A DNA stretch of 31,888 bases from Branchiostoma floridae (lineage: Eukaryota; Chordata; Leptocardii; Amphioxiformes; Branchiostomatidae), in contig NC_049985.1 in assembly GCF_000003815.2 (NCBI RefSeq), positions 14,220,031 to 14,251,918 of the forward strand. Reading direction: 5' to 3'. Position numbers and translations under genes: made by a program. How positions within the stretch are numbered: the stretch's first letter is position 1; every line of letters begins with the position of its first letter. Positions 10,980 to 21,540 of the stretch are shown in pieces. The notes beneath the pieces were generated by a model. That model ran no database searches and was not told the DNA's origin. It was given only the letters and a program-made list of their open reading frames with translations.

Positions 10980-11960
10980 TGAAACAAATATATAGTAGTG
11001 TACACGGCACGCTCTAAACACACCAACAAACACCATGCAGTGAGGTAACACTCCCACCGTTAAATGAATGAATGAATGAATCTTATTGCTCAACAATCGC
11101 ACAGGGCACAATGTATGGCAACCAATAACAACTAATAGCTATACAGACAATAGTACTAAGAGGCTACATACAAAACAACAACAAAACGTTAAATGATGAT
11201 TTGAATCGAGCTCGGTGACCGACCCATGAGACTTGAAGGATAAAGAGTGACTATAAGGCTTGTTTTTGTCTTTTATCCGTGCTTTCTGCTGATTAAACTT
11301 GCTACCATTCTAACTAAAACCTGGCATATTAGATGTTCTTTTGTCAGCAAAATACCGCGCCCCTTTCGGCCTGGGAAAGTCACATATGTCCCACCACAAG
11401 ACCGTACACATAAAAATGAAACCCCTGAAAATTTAAGTCTGTCGTAAGAAAATGTTTATCAAGTCGATAGTTCACTTGCTAACTCTCGCGCCCTCTCAAA
11501 GAAGTATGCGTCAAAATAATACACAAACGTAAAACACAAAAGTATGGGAATCGTCATTATAGCAGAGATAAAATAAACGAATAAATGATGGTAACATGAT
11601 GCCAATATTGAACAATACGGTCTTGAAATTATAACAAAAGAAAACAATTATACAAAGCATCTGGGTTATATGCAATACCTTAGCATTATCACATAATTTG
11701 TGGACTACACTGATTACTGATTACTACTGTGGGGAGTAAAGTATCATGTGTTCAGTCCTTGACATATCTACTGTCTGTCAGAATGTGTCAATTTGATAAA
11801 CTTATTGGCGTTCCTTGTCTTCGTCTGCTTCGGAGATAACGTATATCATCTCAACTTTAACAGACATGACGATGTGGTATTTCTGTGGTAACTCAGTCAC
11901 ATTGCGTAAAGTTGACGCGTTCTAATAGAATCCTCAACTTAGTTCATCGTTCATCAGTCA
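10980..11960. repeat. Segmental duplication, copy 2
   Basis: Second copy of the 8720-9580 segment, in the same orientation and block order. It is longer because a retroposon (11068-11186) interrupts it and because the region around 11520-11690 differs. Single-base differences are frequent, so the duplication is not recent. Confidence 0.85.
11068..11186 (-). mobile_element. Short retroposon insertion with 10-bp target-site duplication
   Basis: The 119-bp insert is flanked by CGTTAAATGA at 11058-11067 and 11187-11196. On the plus strand it starts with (ATGA)n just inside the left duplication. Read on the minus strand it therefore ends in (TTCA)n, as do the 3' ends of some non-LTR retrotransposons and SINEs. 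The paralogous segment near 8780 lacks the insert, giving an empty site. The element family is not identified. Confidence 0.75.
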
Positions 11961-12079
11961 ACGAATAAATCGCAATAGTACAGTAGATAATACAAAGCAG
12001 CTGTAAAATGTGTACATATGTGCCTTCAATTGAATGGATACTAATGTCATAGAATTCCAAAGTTGATAGGAGAAGATAT

Positions 12080-12259
12080 TTTATTTATTTATTTGTTCAC
12101 ATTTATTTTGAGAGTATGAGGCAGAAAGCACAAATTGCTTATAGTAAGCCTTCTACTCAAGAAACATACGCATAAAACAAGAATAGTAAATCACATACAT
12201 GCATAAGTACAAAATGGATAACAGAAAAGTAAATTTAGACAAGTTGGTGCTGAATCAAT
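12080..12259 (-). mobile_element. Short retroposon insertion with 13-bp target-site duplication
   Basis: Flanked by TAGGAGAAGATAT at 12067-12079 and again at 12260-12272. The insert begins with TTTATTTATTTATTTG, so on the minus strand it ends in an A-rich (AAAT)n tail. Insert length is 180 bp. It looks like a SINE or a 5'-truncated LINE end, placed upstream of the leader exon of gene B. Confidence 0.75.
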
Positions 12260-12279
12260 TAGGAGAAGATATACCATAT

Positions 12280-12724
12280 TCTGTGTGTTTGCCATTTCTT
12301 CAACATTCCTGGCCACTCAGATTCCATAATAAAAGCAGCATTTTTGGCAATTGTTTTTTATTCGTACGCTCGCATCAGTTTCGGGGTTCCCAGAGGATGC
12401 TGTGTGACACGTGTACGTCTGAGGTTGTCAATTATGTCGATGTCAGCGAAAACATATTTGATAGATTGTGCCTATACATACATGTAATCTCTCTTGTTCA
12501 AAGGTTACAAGATGTGTACTCTTTTATATAATGGATTCAGAGCTGCCAACGTCTTGATAAGGTTGGCCGAACAAATGCTGTCCCTTTGCACCAAATAACA
12601 GGGCTGGCTCCACGCACTGACTCCATTTGTGTCCAAAGGTTGGAATCTAACAAGCTTTCACAGCAACATTGCTACAAAGGAGACACGTTCTTTCGCTGAG
12701 CGCTCTGAGACCGTGGAAGTAAAC
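12280..12724 (+). promoter_or_regulatory. Gene B: upstream region and noncoding leader exon
   Basis: The region matches the upstream regions of gene C (21064-21393), gene E (31195-31553) and an orphan copy (20100-20685). The leader exon ends at 12724 with GTGGAAGTAAAC and a GTAAGT donor; its start is probably near 12658 (TTTCACAGCAAC). Compared with C and E, about 75 bp just before the leader is missing, including the ATAAAAG box, so this promoter differs. The leader intron (12725-13323) ends at a TTGGTAG acceptor, 14 bases before the ATG. Confidence 0.65.
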
Positions 12725-12864
12725 GTAAGTCCACCAACTGTATGTTGTTTTCTTCTTGGTGTTTTGGACAAGTGCACGCAAAGAGACTTTGATTTAGAGT
12801 GCTAAAATCCTTATCGCCGTAAATCGTACAATGTACGTACGGACGTACGTGATAGGGGCCTTAA

Positions 12865-13200
12865 TAGGGTGCTATCACATAGGCCTTGCGATGATCATAC
12901 AATTTTTGGTGCCATATGATTTTTAAGCAGGCTGTGACGAAACCAACCCCCGATAAGGGATCTAAGACAATCCTTGGTGTTCAAGACAGTGGACCTTTGC
13001 AGGACGCATACATGGCTGTCCTAAAGGCACGGTCGACCCACATTGACAGCCATGTATGTGTCCTACAATGTTCAGCTGTCTTGAACACCAAGCATTGTCT
13101 TTAGATCTCTTATCGGGGGTTGGCTCTTTTGGATCCTTGTGGGTGGTCCTATTATCAAAATCGTACGACGATCGGATGACCTACATGTGACCGCGCCCTA
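12865..13200. mobile_element. MITE with a long hairpin core in the leader intron of gene B
   Basis: The left end TAGGGTGCTATCACAT is the imperfect inverse of the right end, which reads TAGGGCGCGGTCACAT on the minus strand; similarity extends for about 42 bp. Inside, 12939-13018 and 13046-13127 form an inverted pair of about 80 bp (CCAACCCCCGATAAG / CTTATCGGGGGTTGG; TTGGTGTTCAAGACAG / CTGTCTTGAACACCAA) with a loop of about 25 bp. Further copies of the end sequence lie outside (about 12822-12862 and 13223-13258), suggesting nested or tandem ends. It has no coding capacity. Confidence 0.75.
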
Positions 13201-13337
13201 AAAATGGCAAAAGTTAGAAAGGACGATAATCGTATGACGTACGTGACCACGCCCTTAGTTACTTGATTTTTCTGATTATATTACGAACATGATAACGTTA
13301 AACTTTAACCGTGTATTTGGTAGAACTGTGGACGAAA

Positions 13338-16300
13338 ATGGATGCGACAGGCAAGGACATGACGTCATCAGATGCCGGTGGCAAAACTGAGACAAAGTCA
13401 AAGCGGCTATCTGAGAAAGGAAGCTGTTGTCTGGTATGTTTAACTTCTTAGTTTCTACATATGAAGCTTCCCAGGTGTTGCATTATGAGTACAAAGTTTT
13501 TAAACATTCTACTGCTAGATTAAGTCTCAGAAAAGGGATTTGTATAATTTCTTTACCGTGAGGTAGACAGAAAAAAAAACTCCAGTACTCTGAAATCTGT
13601 TGGCATAAAATAACACTTGCCGTCGTGTGTCATTGTATGTAACGTTATGTATACCTTGCTTTTTGGAACAAATTCATGTCAAATAAGGTGCAGTATTACA
13701 ATGTTTGTGTCATTGGTCTAACCACACAATAAAAATTGCAAGAATATATTCGTCGTGGTCCAACTGATTTACAACTTTCCTCCCACATTATCACGCCATG
13801 ATCCAACCAAAGTATTTTACTGTTTGTGTTTCAGCTGGCCGACAAATTCCCGGCTCGGTACATCTTGTCAGTCCTGTTTTTCATTGGACACATCTGCCTG
13901 ATGGTAACCAGGAACGGATTCTCTGTAGCCGTTGTTGTCATGGTGAACAGTTCATCAAAAGTGACACCTGCCAATCAAAATGTCACCTACCAGCTCTGTC
14001 AGAGCAGCGGGTCAGGAAATGCGTCCGCTCAGGTGGGAACATATTCCAGGGATGATGACTGCTTAGTCTGATTTTTTATCACATTTTTCAACAGAATGGA
14101 AACATACTTTTATACGTGATGATCCAGAAAAGATGATCATAGACACAGGACAAGAGACATATTGTTTATTAGCAGATAGTAGTATAGCTGATGAGCATGT
14201 GCTGTTAGATCACCAAGTGATATCTTTGACTGTATGTGTTAAGTACTGTACGTACTGTTGTCATATATTTCTACTGTTGCATGTGCAGAACGATCAAGGG
14301 GAACTGGACTGGAGTGAAAGCATAAAGGGAGTTCTTCTTGGTGCCTACTTTTACGGCTATATATTCACACAGGTGAGCGATTGATACTAATACAAGAACT
14401 ACTTTTCTCAGTAATTGTTTTCGGGGTGTATGAATCAAAAAGGTTAGACATCCAAAAAGCAGTTACTCAAGCAACAAAACCTTACATCAAAATCATATCC
14501 AGTTGCTTGAGTAACGTTTTGGCGTATGAATCATTTATTCCATGAACCATTTATTCCAAGTCTAGATTCTTCTGTTACTTGTTACTGTTACTTTTGTTAC
14601 TTTGTTTGGAGAGCGTACTTTATGTCTCCTTAACCGTAGGTGGCAGGTGGCCTGTTGGAACAGAGGTTGGGCGGCAAGATTGTGTACGGGACGGGCATGT
14701 TGTTTTTAGCGGTCCTGAACGTTCTCAGTCCCGTAGCCTCACGAACTAGTCCTTGGGCGATGTTTGCGGTCAGATTCTGCATGGGACTGGTGTCGGTAAG
14801 TATCGTGACCCCGTCCTTATTAACATTATAGACAAACCCTTTGGCAGAAACCAATGTGTGTACAAAGGAGAATATGCAGAAACAGTGGTCAGCTGATGAT
14901 AAGCCAGCTAAACATTAGCTATGTTATACATAGTTTGTATCAACAGTGTATGTGGTCTTTATCAACACTAAAAGTAGTTTGACCCAATTTAGATAAAGCA
15001 AGGACGCTTTCATGAAAATAATCGTGATATTGTGATATATTTTTATTGAAATTGATGTGGAGGAAACGTCGTGGCTAGCATACAATACTACCTTCCATCT
15101 TAGCCTCTTGAGCACTAGTTGATTTTACCACCGACGTTACAAGCCTGCGTTTACACAATCTCTCGCCAGCTGACTGGGGTTCATGACCCCTTTCCCGAGA
15201 GGGGCGGTAATTATCAAGTCGACCGCTAGGAGCGCGATTCAGTCAGGCTTCAACGTTACTAACCACACCTCAATGCTCTTTTACTCCAGGGAGTTCTGTT
15301 CCCCACTTTGTTCGGAATCTGGGGCCGATGGGCTCCTCCTACCGACAGGACAACACTTCTGGCAATTTGCTACTTAGGTAATAACTTAGTTGTAGATTTT
15401 GGTCCTCTATTGATAATGCATGTCGATGATGATGAAGATGACGGCTGGAACACACTATCGTATATTTGTGAATGATGTTGGGAACAGCCTGGACAGCATG
15501 AAAGTGAAAGAGTACATGAGATCACTTTCAGCCATTTATGGTCGGTTTAAATCTCTGCGCTATCTTTTCTGTTAATGTTGTCTATTTTCGTCACATCAAT
15601 GTAGGGATACCTCTTGGTAACATCATCAACTACCCACTGGCGTCCTTCCTAGCTGACGAGTTGGGCTGGGAGTATATCTTCTATATTCCTGGTGAGAACA
15701 AGTGTTGGAATGTAATTTCATCCGTAAATAAGGTTGTGTTTTCGCGGAAACAAAATCAAGCTTAAATTCAAATGGTTCTGTGCATGTAAGTATGTCTTAT
15801 GTACCAGTGGCGAACCTTTGGGCCCCTTGCGGTGTCTTCCTGTACTGCACTGTCTTGTATATTTGTTCCAGAATAACATATAGTCAAGACGTAGACATTG
15901 GTGGACAGAACTTTGTTTCAGACACAATTAAGGATGTACGTTTTCATCCTAGGACTTAGCGGGAGAGTTTTTTTCTGGAACTGTGAGTAGTAGTTAATCG
16001 GTTGCTTAACCAACATATTTTAATTGTTTAAAATGCTTCATTTGATCTCTGCAGCTTTTTGTTTATAGGTGCTTTCGTAGCAGCCTGGCTGGTGGCATGG
16101 CTTCTCCTGGCTTACGACTCACCTGCGAAACATCCACGGATCCTGGAGAAAGAACAGAAGTACATCGAAGAGGGTATCGGGACAAAGGGACGACAGGTAT
16201 GAAATCATTTTTTCATCACATGCCGCCTGTCTAATTACGTGTAACTCCTGATGTTGTCAATTCTTTTAATTGGTCTGGTCTAAAAAGGAGTCTAAAAAGG

Positions 16301-18302
16301 GTACTTGTTATCTACTACACCATACAGATGTACATACAGTGTGCAGATTCGGGCATGGAACATTATCATATATGATGAATAAGAAACTGAAGGTCAGAAC
16401 TGTATTTCTTATGTCTTATGTAACTGTATGTCTAACAGAAACCAACACTTTGTACACAACGTAGATTTGTTAAAGTAGATATACGTTAGCAATATTTAAA
16501 GAACAGAAAACTGTTCTATTAGTAAGAAACGAAACGTCATAAAATTTTCTTTTCATCAACAGAAACCGACAGTTCCTTGGCTGAAAATACTCACATCGCC
16601 TCCAGTTTGGGCACTCGTCATTGGTCAGTTCAGTTCGAACTGGGGGGTCTTCTTTCTGGCCACCCAACTGCCGAACTACATGAAGAATGTGTTGGGCTTC
16701 AACATCAGAACGGTACGTTGTGATGTTCTCAATTGTTTAGGTTAATCATTGCCTTTGCTGTGTCAGTTTGTCTGTAGAATCCCGGCCAGGTTATTTGGAT
16801 GTAAATGAGCTATATGTGGGGGTATCTGAAACGAGGATTAGCACAACTTGCTCAGCTCACGAGAAGGGAAAATGTAGCCCATTCGCGGTAATTCCACGTC
16901 AGAACGTTACGCAGTGATGTTCCCAACTACTTAAGTTACGTGATTACTTCTGTTGTGTCAGTTTATATGTGGGCCTCTAAATAGTTAACGTGGTATCTCA
17001 CAGCACTTGGGGCACCGGTGCGGCACTGCGGTGCTCGAAAGATTACCCAACGAATTTCAGATATAAAGAACGAATTTTCTTACGTTTTGTATATTTTATT
17101 GTCTTCTACGTCATACTTTTACGTATTACGCATGCTTGAATATCATAAATTATTTAAAATAGTCGGCGAAAATAACACACTAGTGCCGCAGTGAACGAAC
17201 CCCGCAGTCCCGCACAAGTTCCCAAAGTACAGCGAGATACCACATTGAGGATATGGGTTCCCCAAGGATTAACCTTTGGACCAAACAAAGCTGCTAAGTC
17301 GATACGACAAATATTAGGCAATTTGTTTGTACCGTGCAGAAGTACCCCCATTAGGTCATTTTTGTCCAAGCAGAGGGAGGTACCTTACGGCACGCAGTGT
17401 GTAATAGATGACCCTGACGAATTCGAAGGCAGCATACCAGTATATAGACGCTGCCGATTTGACAGTTGAGAAACATTTGCCGGTTGTGTCAACACTGTCT
17501 TCTTCCAAAAGACTTACCTACCTGATAAAGCTATTTACAGAATAAGACAAAATTCAACGCCAGGAAAGGCAAAACACAGTCAGTGCCTGACATACTAGCA
17601 AAGCATGCGTCTTAATTCATTCTCGAATGGTCTACTTTCTGTTGAAGGATTGACATGGTTTACATTTGTACTTTGGCTTGAATTCTCCAGAACGGCTTGC
17701 TGTCTGCTCTTCCTTTCGCCCTTAACATGGTCTCCACGATGGCGTCAGGTGCAGCAGCTGACCGCTTGATTCAAGGCGGGAAAATCCCCAAGGTGTGGAT
17801 AAGAAGGGGATTCGTCATCATAGGTAAGATTTACGGCATCCCAATAGCAAGTTTCTAAAACTGCAGTTTACCAACATGTCATATGAGGATACTAGGCCTG
17901 TACGATGTAGACGAATGTTCTTTGATGTCATTGATGGCTCCCTCAACACAGGGTTTGCTGGTATGGTTATCTGCGGAGTGATCCTGGCGAACCTGAGTGG
18001 ATGTGACCCGGTCGCTGCTGTCTCCCTGCTGTGTCTTACCCAGGGTTTCAACGGGCTGACAGTGGCTGGTGTTCGCGCCGTCCATGTTGAGTTCGCGCCC
18101 AGGTTCAGCGGTGTGACCTACGGACTGGCCAACATGGCAGGAACGCTGTCTGGCATCTTCGCCCCTCTGCTGGTCGGATTTCTCACAGATAATTATGTTA
18201 GTACGATCAAGTTTGATAAATGGGCATTTACAAAAGCTTACAAACGCACACACACACACACACACAAACATACACACAAACGCACACACACGCGCGCGCG
18301 CG

Positions 18303-18342
<40 letters not shown>

Positions 18343-19281
18343 TACAGACACACACACACACAGACACGCACACACACACACACAGACACGCACACACACA
18401 CACACAGACACACATGTACACACATGCGCGCGCGTCTTACGCCAGGTTTAGGTCTAACGTGGGGTGTAGCACAAGAGCCATGCTTACAGTGGACGCGAGA
18501 AGAAATTGAAAGCAAGTAATCATTGTGACGTCATCTCATTTGCATCTCATTTGCATTCGCTGGCGGATGCCCAAGTCGCACTTTTTGACGACATTTTAAC
18601 ATAACTTCCCGGCTGAATTGTCGCATGAGAAATGTCTCATTCTAATCACAAAGAATGAACATCTAGAATCGTAAGCAAAATAACATATCTTCAATCTCAT
18701 TTCATGTAAGCTTTGATGTACTTGTGGACTCTTTTAGCCAACACCTACTGCCTGGTCCACAATCTTCTACGTCGGATCGGCTCTTCAGGGTGTGGGAGGG
18801 ATTGTCACCGCGGTGTTCATGCGCACTGACGTCCAGCCTTGGGCCCGAGTTGAGGGGGACGTAGAACTTAACATCGAGGATAAGGTTTGTACCGAAGTCT
18901 TCTGTAGTTACAACTAAAGGAAAACAATATTTACCTTCTTATTACAGTCATTTTGTCATTATTAATTACGCAAAACTTCGACCAAAACATACATACTGTT
19001 CAACTAGCGGAGTTATTGAGTTAGCTCATCATCCAGGGAGAGTGAACTAGGTTTAGATTTAGTTCCAAATTAAACTTTTCTACCCAGATAGGCTTCATAT
19101 GGGCATCTTAACTCTTACGAGTGGCCCGATGACGACTTAATAGCGTAGCTAGACTAACTGTCCTCACTTGTTTTTGTTTTTTCAGAATGTCAAGCTGGCC
19201 GGCTCGAAGGACCTGGTCATCGCGAATGAACATGCTGAGGTGCCGACGATGGATGTGGAGATGCCGAGCACGAAATTATGA
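13338..19281 (+). CDS. Gene B: SLC17-family transporter (sialin/phosphate-transporter-like), complete
   Basis: Twelve coding exons: 13338-13433, 13835-14032, 14289-14372, 14640-14795, 15290-15377, 15605-15691, 16069-16196, 16563-16712, 17691-17823, 17952-18196, 18738-18884 and 19186-19281 (TGA). The product is 535 aa, normal for SLC17. Residues 1-32 are a hydrophilic cytosolic N-terminus ending SCCL. Helix 1 is about 40-66 with Arg58 in TRNGFSVA. A lumenal loop with NSS, NVT and NAS sequons follows. FYGYIFTQ (119-126) is in helix 2 and GGKIVYG in the next loop. WAPPTDR is at 192-198, with Asp where the family and both sister genes have Glu. SPAKHP follows helix 6; helices 7-12 lie in exons 8-11; the C-terminal tail ends STKL. 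It probably sits in the plasma membrane or in vesicle or lysosome membranes and symports an anion with Na+ or H+. Substrate and location are not readable from sequence. The ATG is the first codon after the conserved acceptor. Confidence 0.93.
14462..14515. repeat. 14-bp perfect inverted repeat in intron 3 of gene B
   Basis: GTTACTCAAGCAAC at 14462-14475 is the exact inverse of GTTGCTTGAGTAAC at 14502-14515, with a 26-bp loop. It is probably the two ends of a very short or deleted foldback transposon. Confidence 0.7.
16704..16968. repeat. Partial tandem duplication around the exon 8 donor of gene B
   Basis: The sequence at 16704-16775 (CAGAACGGTACGTTGTGATG and onward to GTGTCAGTTT) is repeated about 194 bp downstream at 16898-16968 (CAGAACGTTACGCAGTGATG to GTGTCAGTTT). 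The first copy includes the exon 8 end and its GT donor. The second has lost the donor (GGTACG to GTTACG). Confidence 0.7.
17191..17469 (+). other. Unexplained 92-codon open frame in intron 8 of gene B
   Basis: An ATG-to-stop frame of 92 codons with mixed, not low-complexity, composition and a VPQGLTFGP stretch. That resembles the beginning of PR/SET-type domains, but this is weak. The corresponding intron of gene C keeps related DNA (TTACGGCACRCAGT) without this frame. It is most likely chance or a decayed gene fragment. Confidence 0.2.
18246..18425. repeat. Compound (CA)n microsatellite in intron 10 of gene B
   Basis: About 180 bp of CA repeat with interspersed GA, CG and TA steps, starting about 50 bp after the exon 10 donor (18197). 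Long open frames on both strands through it are low-complexity artefacts. Gene C has no such tract at this place. Confidence 0.95.
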
Positions 19282-19458
19282 GTAGTCATAAGGCTTGATT
19301 CTGCCTACAGTGGTTCAATCAAGTCACGAAGTTGTGTTGGATAAAATCTTATCTCGTGATTTTACGCACATATAACTGCCAATGTTGTCCGCTGAACTTT
19401 AAAAAAATGCTTAACGTTACAATGCGAACTAGGATTTAGAGTACGATTGCGCCGCAGA

Positions 19459-19464
19459 AATAAA
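19459..19464 (+). terminator. Poly(A) signal of gene B
   Basis: AATAAA, 178 bases after the stop codon, inside a block (CGCAGAAATAAAGACAT) that is conserved behind gene C and in the relic 3' end of gene D. Cleavage is expected about 15-30 bases downstream. Confidence 0.85.
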
Positions 19465-19619
19465 GACATTGTCGTCAAGAAAATAATGTTGTTTTCTCTA
19501 CGCAGGTTTCATGGCATACCTGTTTAGATAGGAGTCATACGTACTAAAATGCACGGGACTGGCTGTATCAACTTTTATGTCATACCTGTGACACAAAAAC
19601 GTTCGATACGGATGTTCCG

Positions 19620-19785
19620 GACCGTGTAATAACTTCCGTATCACACAAGTTCGAAAATTGCATCACACAGGCTTCCTTCGAGTCCTCGGTCCCAGCCCTC
19701 CCGCGGGTCGGATCGCCCTCCGGCCTTCGGGCGATCCTTCCCGTGGTCGGGCTGGTACCTCGGGTGATACGGAATACACCGTGCT
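19620..19785. mobile_element. GC-rich foldback element between genes B and C
   Basis: Nested inverted repeats. The outer arms are CCGTGTAATAACTTCCGTAT CAC (left) and GTGATACGGAATACACCGTG (right). The inner perfect arms are GGATCGCCC (19710-19718) and GGGCGATCC (19729-19737), with CCAGCCC / GGGCTGG further out. The core is much richer in GC than its surroundings. It is probably a nonautonomous DNA element. Confidence 0.65.
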
Positions 19786-20099
19786 GTATTCTATATTTAT
19801 CGTGCTAGTATTGATATGCAAGGTACAGTTAAATTGTCTCTTTCCGAGTGCTGCCCTACCCATGGAGGGTATTCAGTTTCCCCTTCTCACTAAACTTTTC
19901 GTGATTGCTCCATGAATTAAACAGGGGCACATGTCTATGGTGCTTTGTGGTGGACAAAGAATACTGAACAGGACTTTTTTGTGAGAGGTATAAAGAAGGC
20001 TATATACATCAGGGCACTCCAACCATCACTAAATAGAGATGGTGGGTGAGATAAGCCTCCTAGTACGTTTGACCAATTACTGACGTCTTATGAAAAATC

Positions 20100-20685
20100 T
20101 ATAAACAATATCCTGTGAGTTTGCCATTGTTCAACCTTCCTGGCCACTTATTCAGATTTCATAATGAATTAACAACTTTTTTTGGTAAAAATCTAATTTT
20201 TTTGTCTACTCGCACGCCACATCAGTTTTGGGGTTCCCAGATGATGTCATCCATATAATCAAATTAACATGGCCTGGAGGAAAACCCACCAACGCTGTAC
20301 GACCCATGTACGTCTGCGGTTGTCAATTATGTCAATGTGAGCGAAGACATATTTGATAAATCGTACCTTGTCAAATACCGACAGTCTCTCTTGTTCAAAG
20401 GTTACAAATTGTGCTTTTATTTAGTTAAGGGGTAATGTTTTCAAAACCACCAACTTGTTGACAATGTTTAGCCAAGCAAATGCAGTCCTGTTGCACCAGG
20501 TAAAACATGACTAGACGCACTGGCTACGTGCATGTAGTACAAAGTTTGGAATGATGGCACAATACGCTCAACAGAGCATCAGTCGGTGACTGGTACATGA
20601 TAAAGTTCTGATCTTCCAAACTTTCACAGCGACATTGCTACAAGGGACACACGTTCTGAGCGCTCTGAGACTGTGGATGTTAAAG
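20100..20685 (+). pseudogene. Orphan promoter and leader exon copy without coding exon
   Basis: The block resembles the upstream region of gene B (GTTTGCCATTGTTCAACCTTCCTGGCCACT, read in pieces; GGTTCCCAGA; CAATTATGTCAATGTGAGCG) and those of C and E (GTCGGTGACTGGTACATGAT). It includes TTTCACAGCGACATTGCTAC and ends GTGGATGTTAAAG with a GTCAGT donor at 20686. No coding exon 1 follows before the complete leader of gene C at 21332-21393. It is either an alternative upstream promoter of gene C or the remnant of a deleted gene copy. Confidence 0.6.
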
Positions 20686-21063
20686 GTCAGTCTGTCAATT
20701 GTACGTTCATTTGTTTGCTTCCAGGCGTTTTTTTAAAAATGTTCATGCTGTACTGATTTTAAGCTAAGGTCTCATACATAGCACGATGTACCTACGACAG
20801 CACACGCCGTAAATTTCAGGTCAATCTTAGGTAGCAACGGCGGAACGCCCTGTGATGTACAAAATCAAGCGTCTTGCAATTTTTCCCTTGTGAATAGACA
20901 CCTGTTATGCTTTTTTTTGCTTCTTTAACCGATCAAGTTATAGACCTAGATGTTGAATACCAGGCTGCAATGTCCTCCTGTGAGCGAAAAAAATATTTCG
21001 GGGTGCAATGGGGACAGGTAGTCCCTGGCTATCTCAATGCTGTAGAGTACATACACGTCTGAT

Positions 21064-21393
21064 GTGGCCAAGGGTGAAAACGTATTTGTATACTACCTCG
21101 TCAAATACCAATTATCTCTGTTGTTCAAAGGTTATAAGACGTGTACTACATTTGCAACGTGCAAAAAATGTTTAGACAAACAACTTGATGCAGTTCATTT
21201 GCATACATGGCTAGACACAATGGCTCCGTATTGGTTGGCCAAAGGTTGGAATATTAGCACGGGTGAAGTCGGGTGAAGGGTGAACATGAGTCGGTGACTG
21301 GTACAAGATAAAAGTTCTGATATGCCAAGCATTCACAGCAACATTGTTGCAAGAAACACGCGTTCTTTAGCTGATTGCTCTGTGAATGTAAAG
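21064..21393 (+). promoter_or_regulatory. Gene C: candidate promoter and noncoding leader exon
   Basis: The block 21064-21393 closely matches 31230-31553 in front of gene E (CAACTTRATGCWGTTCATTTGC, TGGTTGGCCAAAGGTTGGAA, AGGGTGAACATGAGTCGGTG). A TATA-like ATAAAAG lies at 21308-21314, and an initiator-like TTCACAG follows about 25 bp later at 21332-21338, so transcription probably starts there. The leader ends at 21393 (GTGAATGTAAAG) with a GTAAGT donor. The leader intron is 136 bp and ends at the TTGGCAG acceptor (21529). Confidence 0.65.
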
Positions 21394-21540
21394 GTAAGTC
21401 TGTTGACAGTCTGTTCACATGTTTGCTTCCGTTGGTTTTTGAGACGTTCACACTGTCCTGATTTTCTTAATTTGGTTACTGTAATTTTTCTGAGAATATG
21501 ACGTTCGTGATACACCGTGTATTTGGCAGAACTGTGGAAA

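Noticed and set aside
17876-18451. Long overlapping open frames on both strands through the CA repeat
   Set aside because: They are Thr-His or Cys-Val low-complexity translations of a dinucleotide repeat. Only 17952-18196 is real coding sequence (exon 10 of gene B).
19663-19915. Short GC-rich open frames between genes B and C
   Set aside because: They cross the foldback element and show no domain; composition and inverted repeats explain them.
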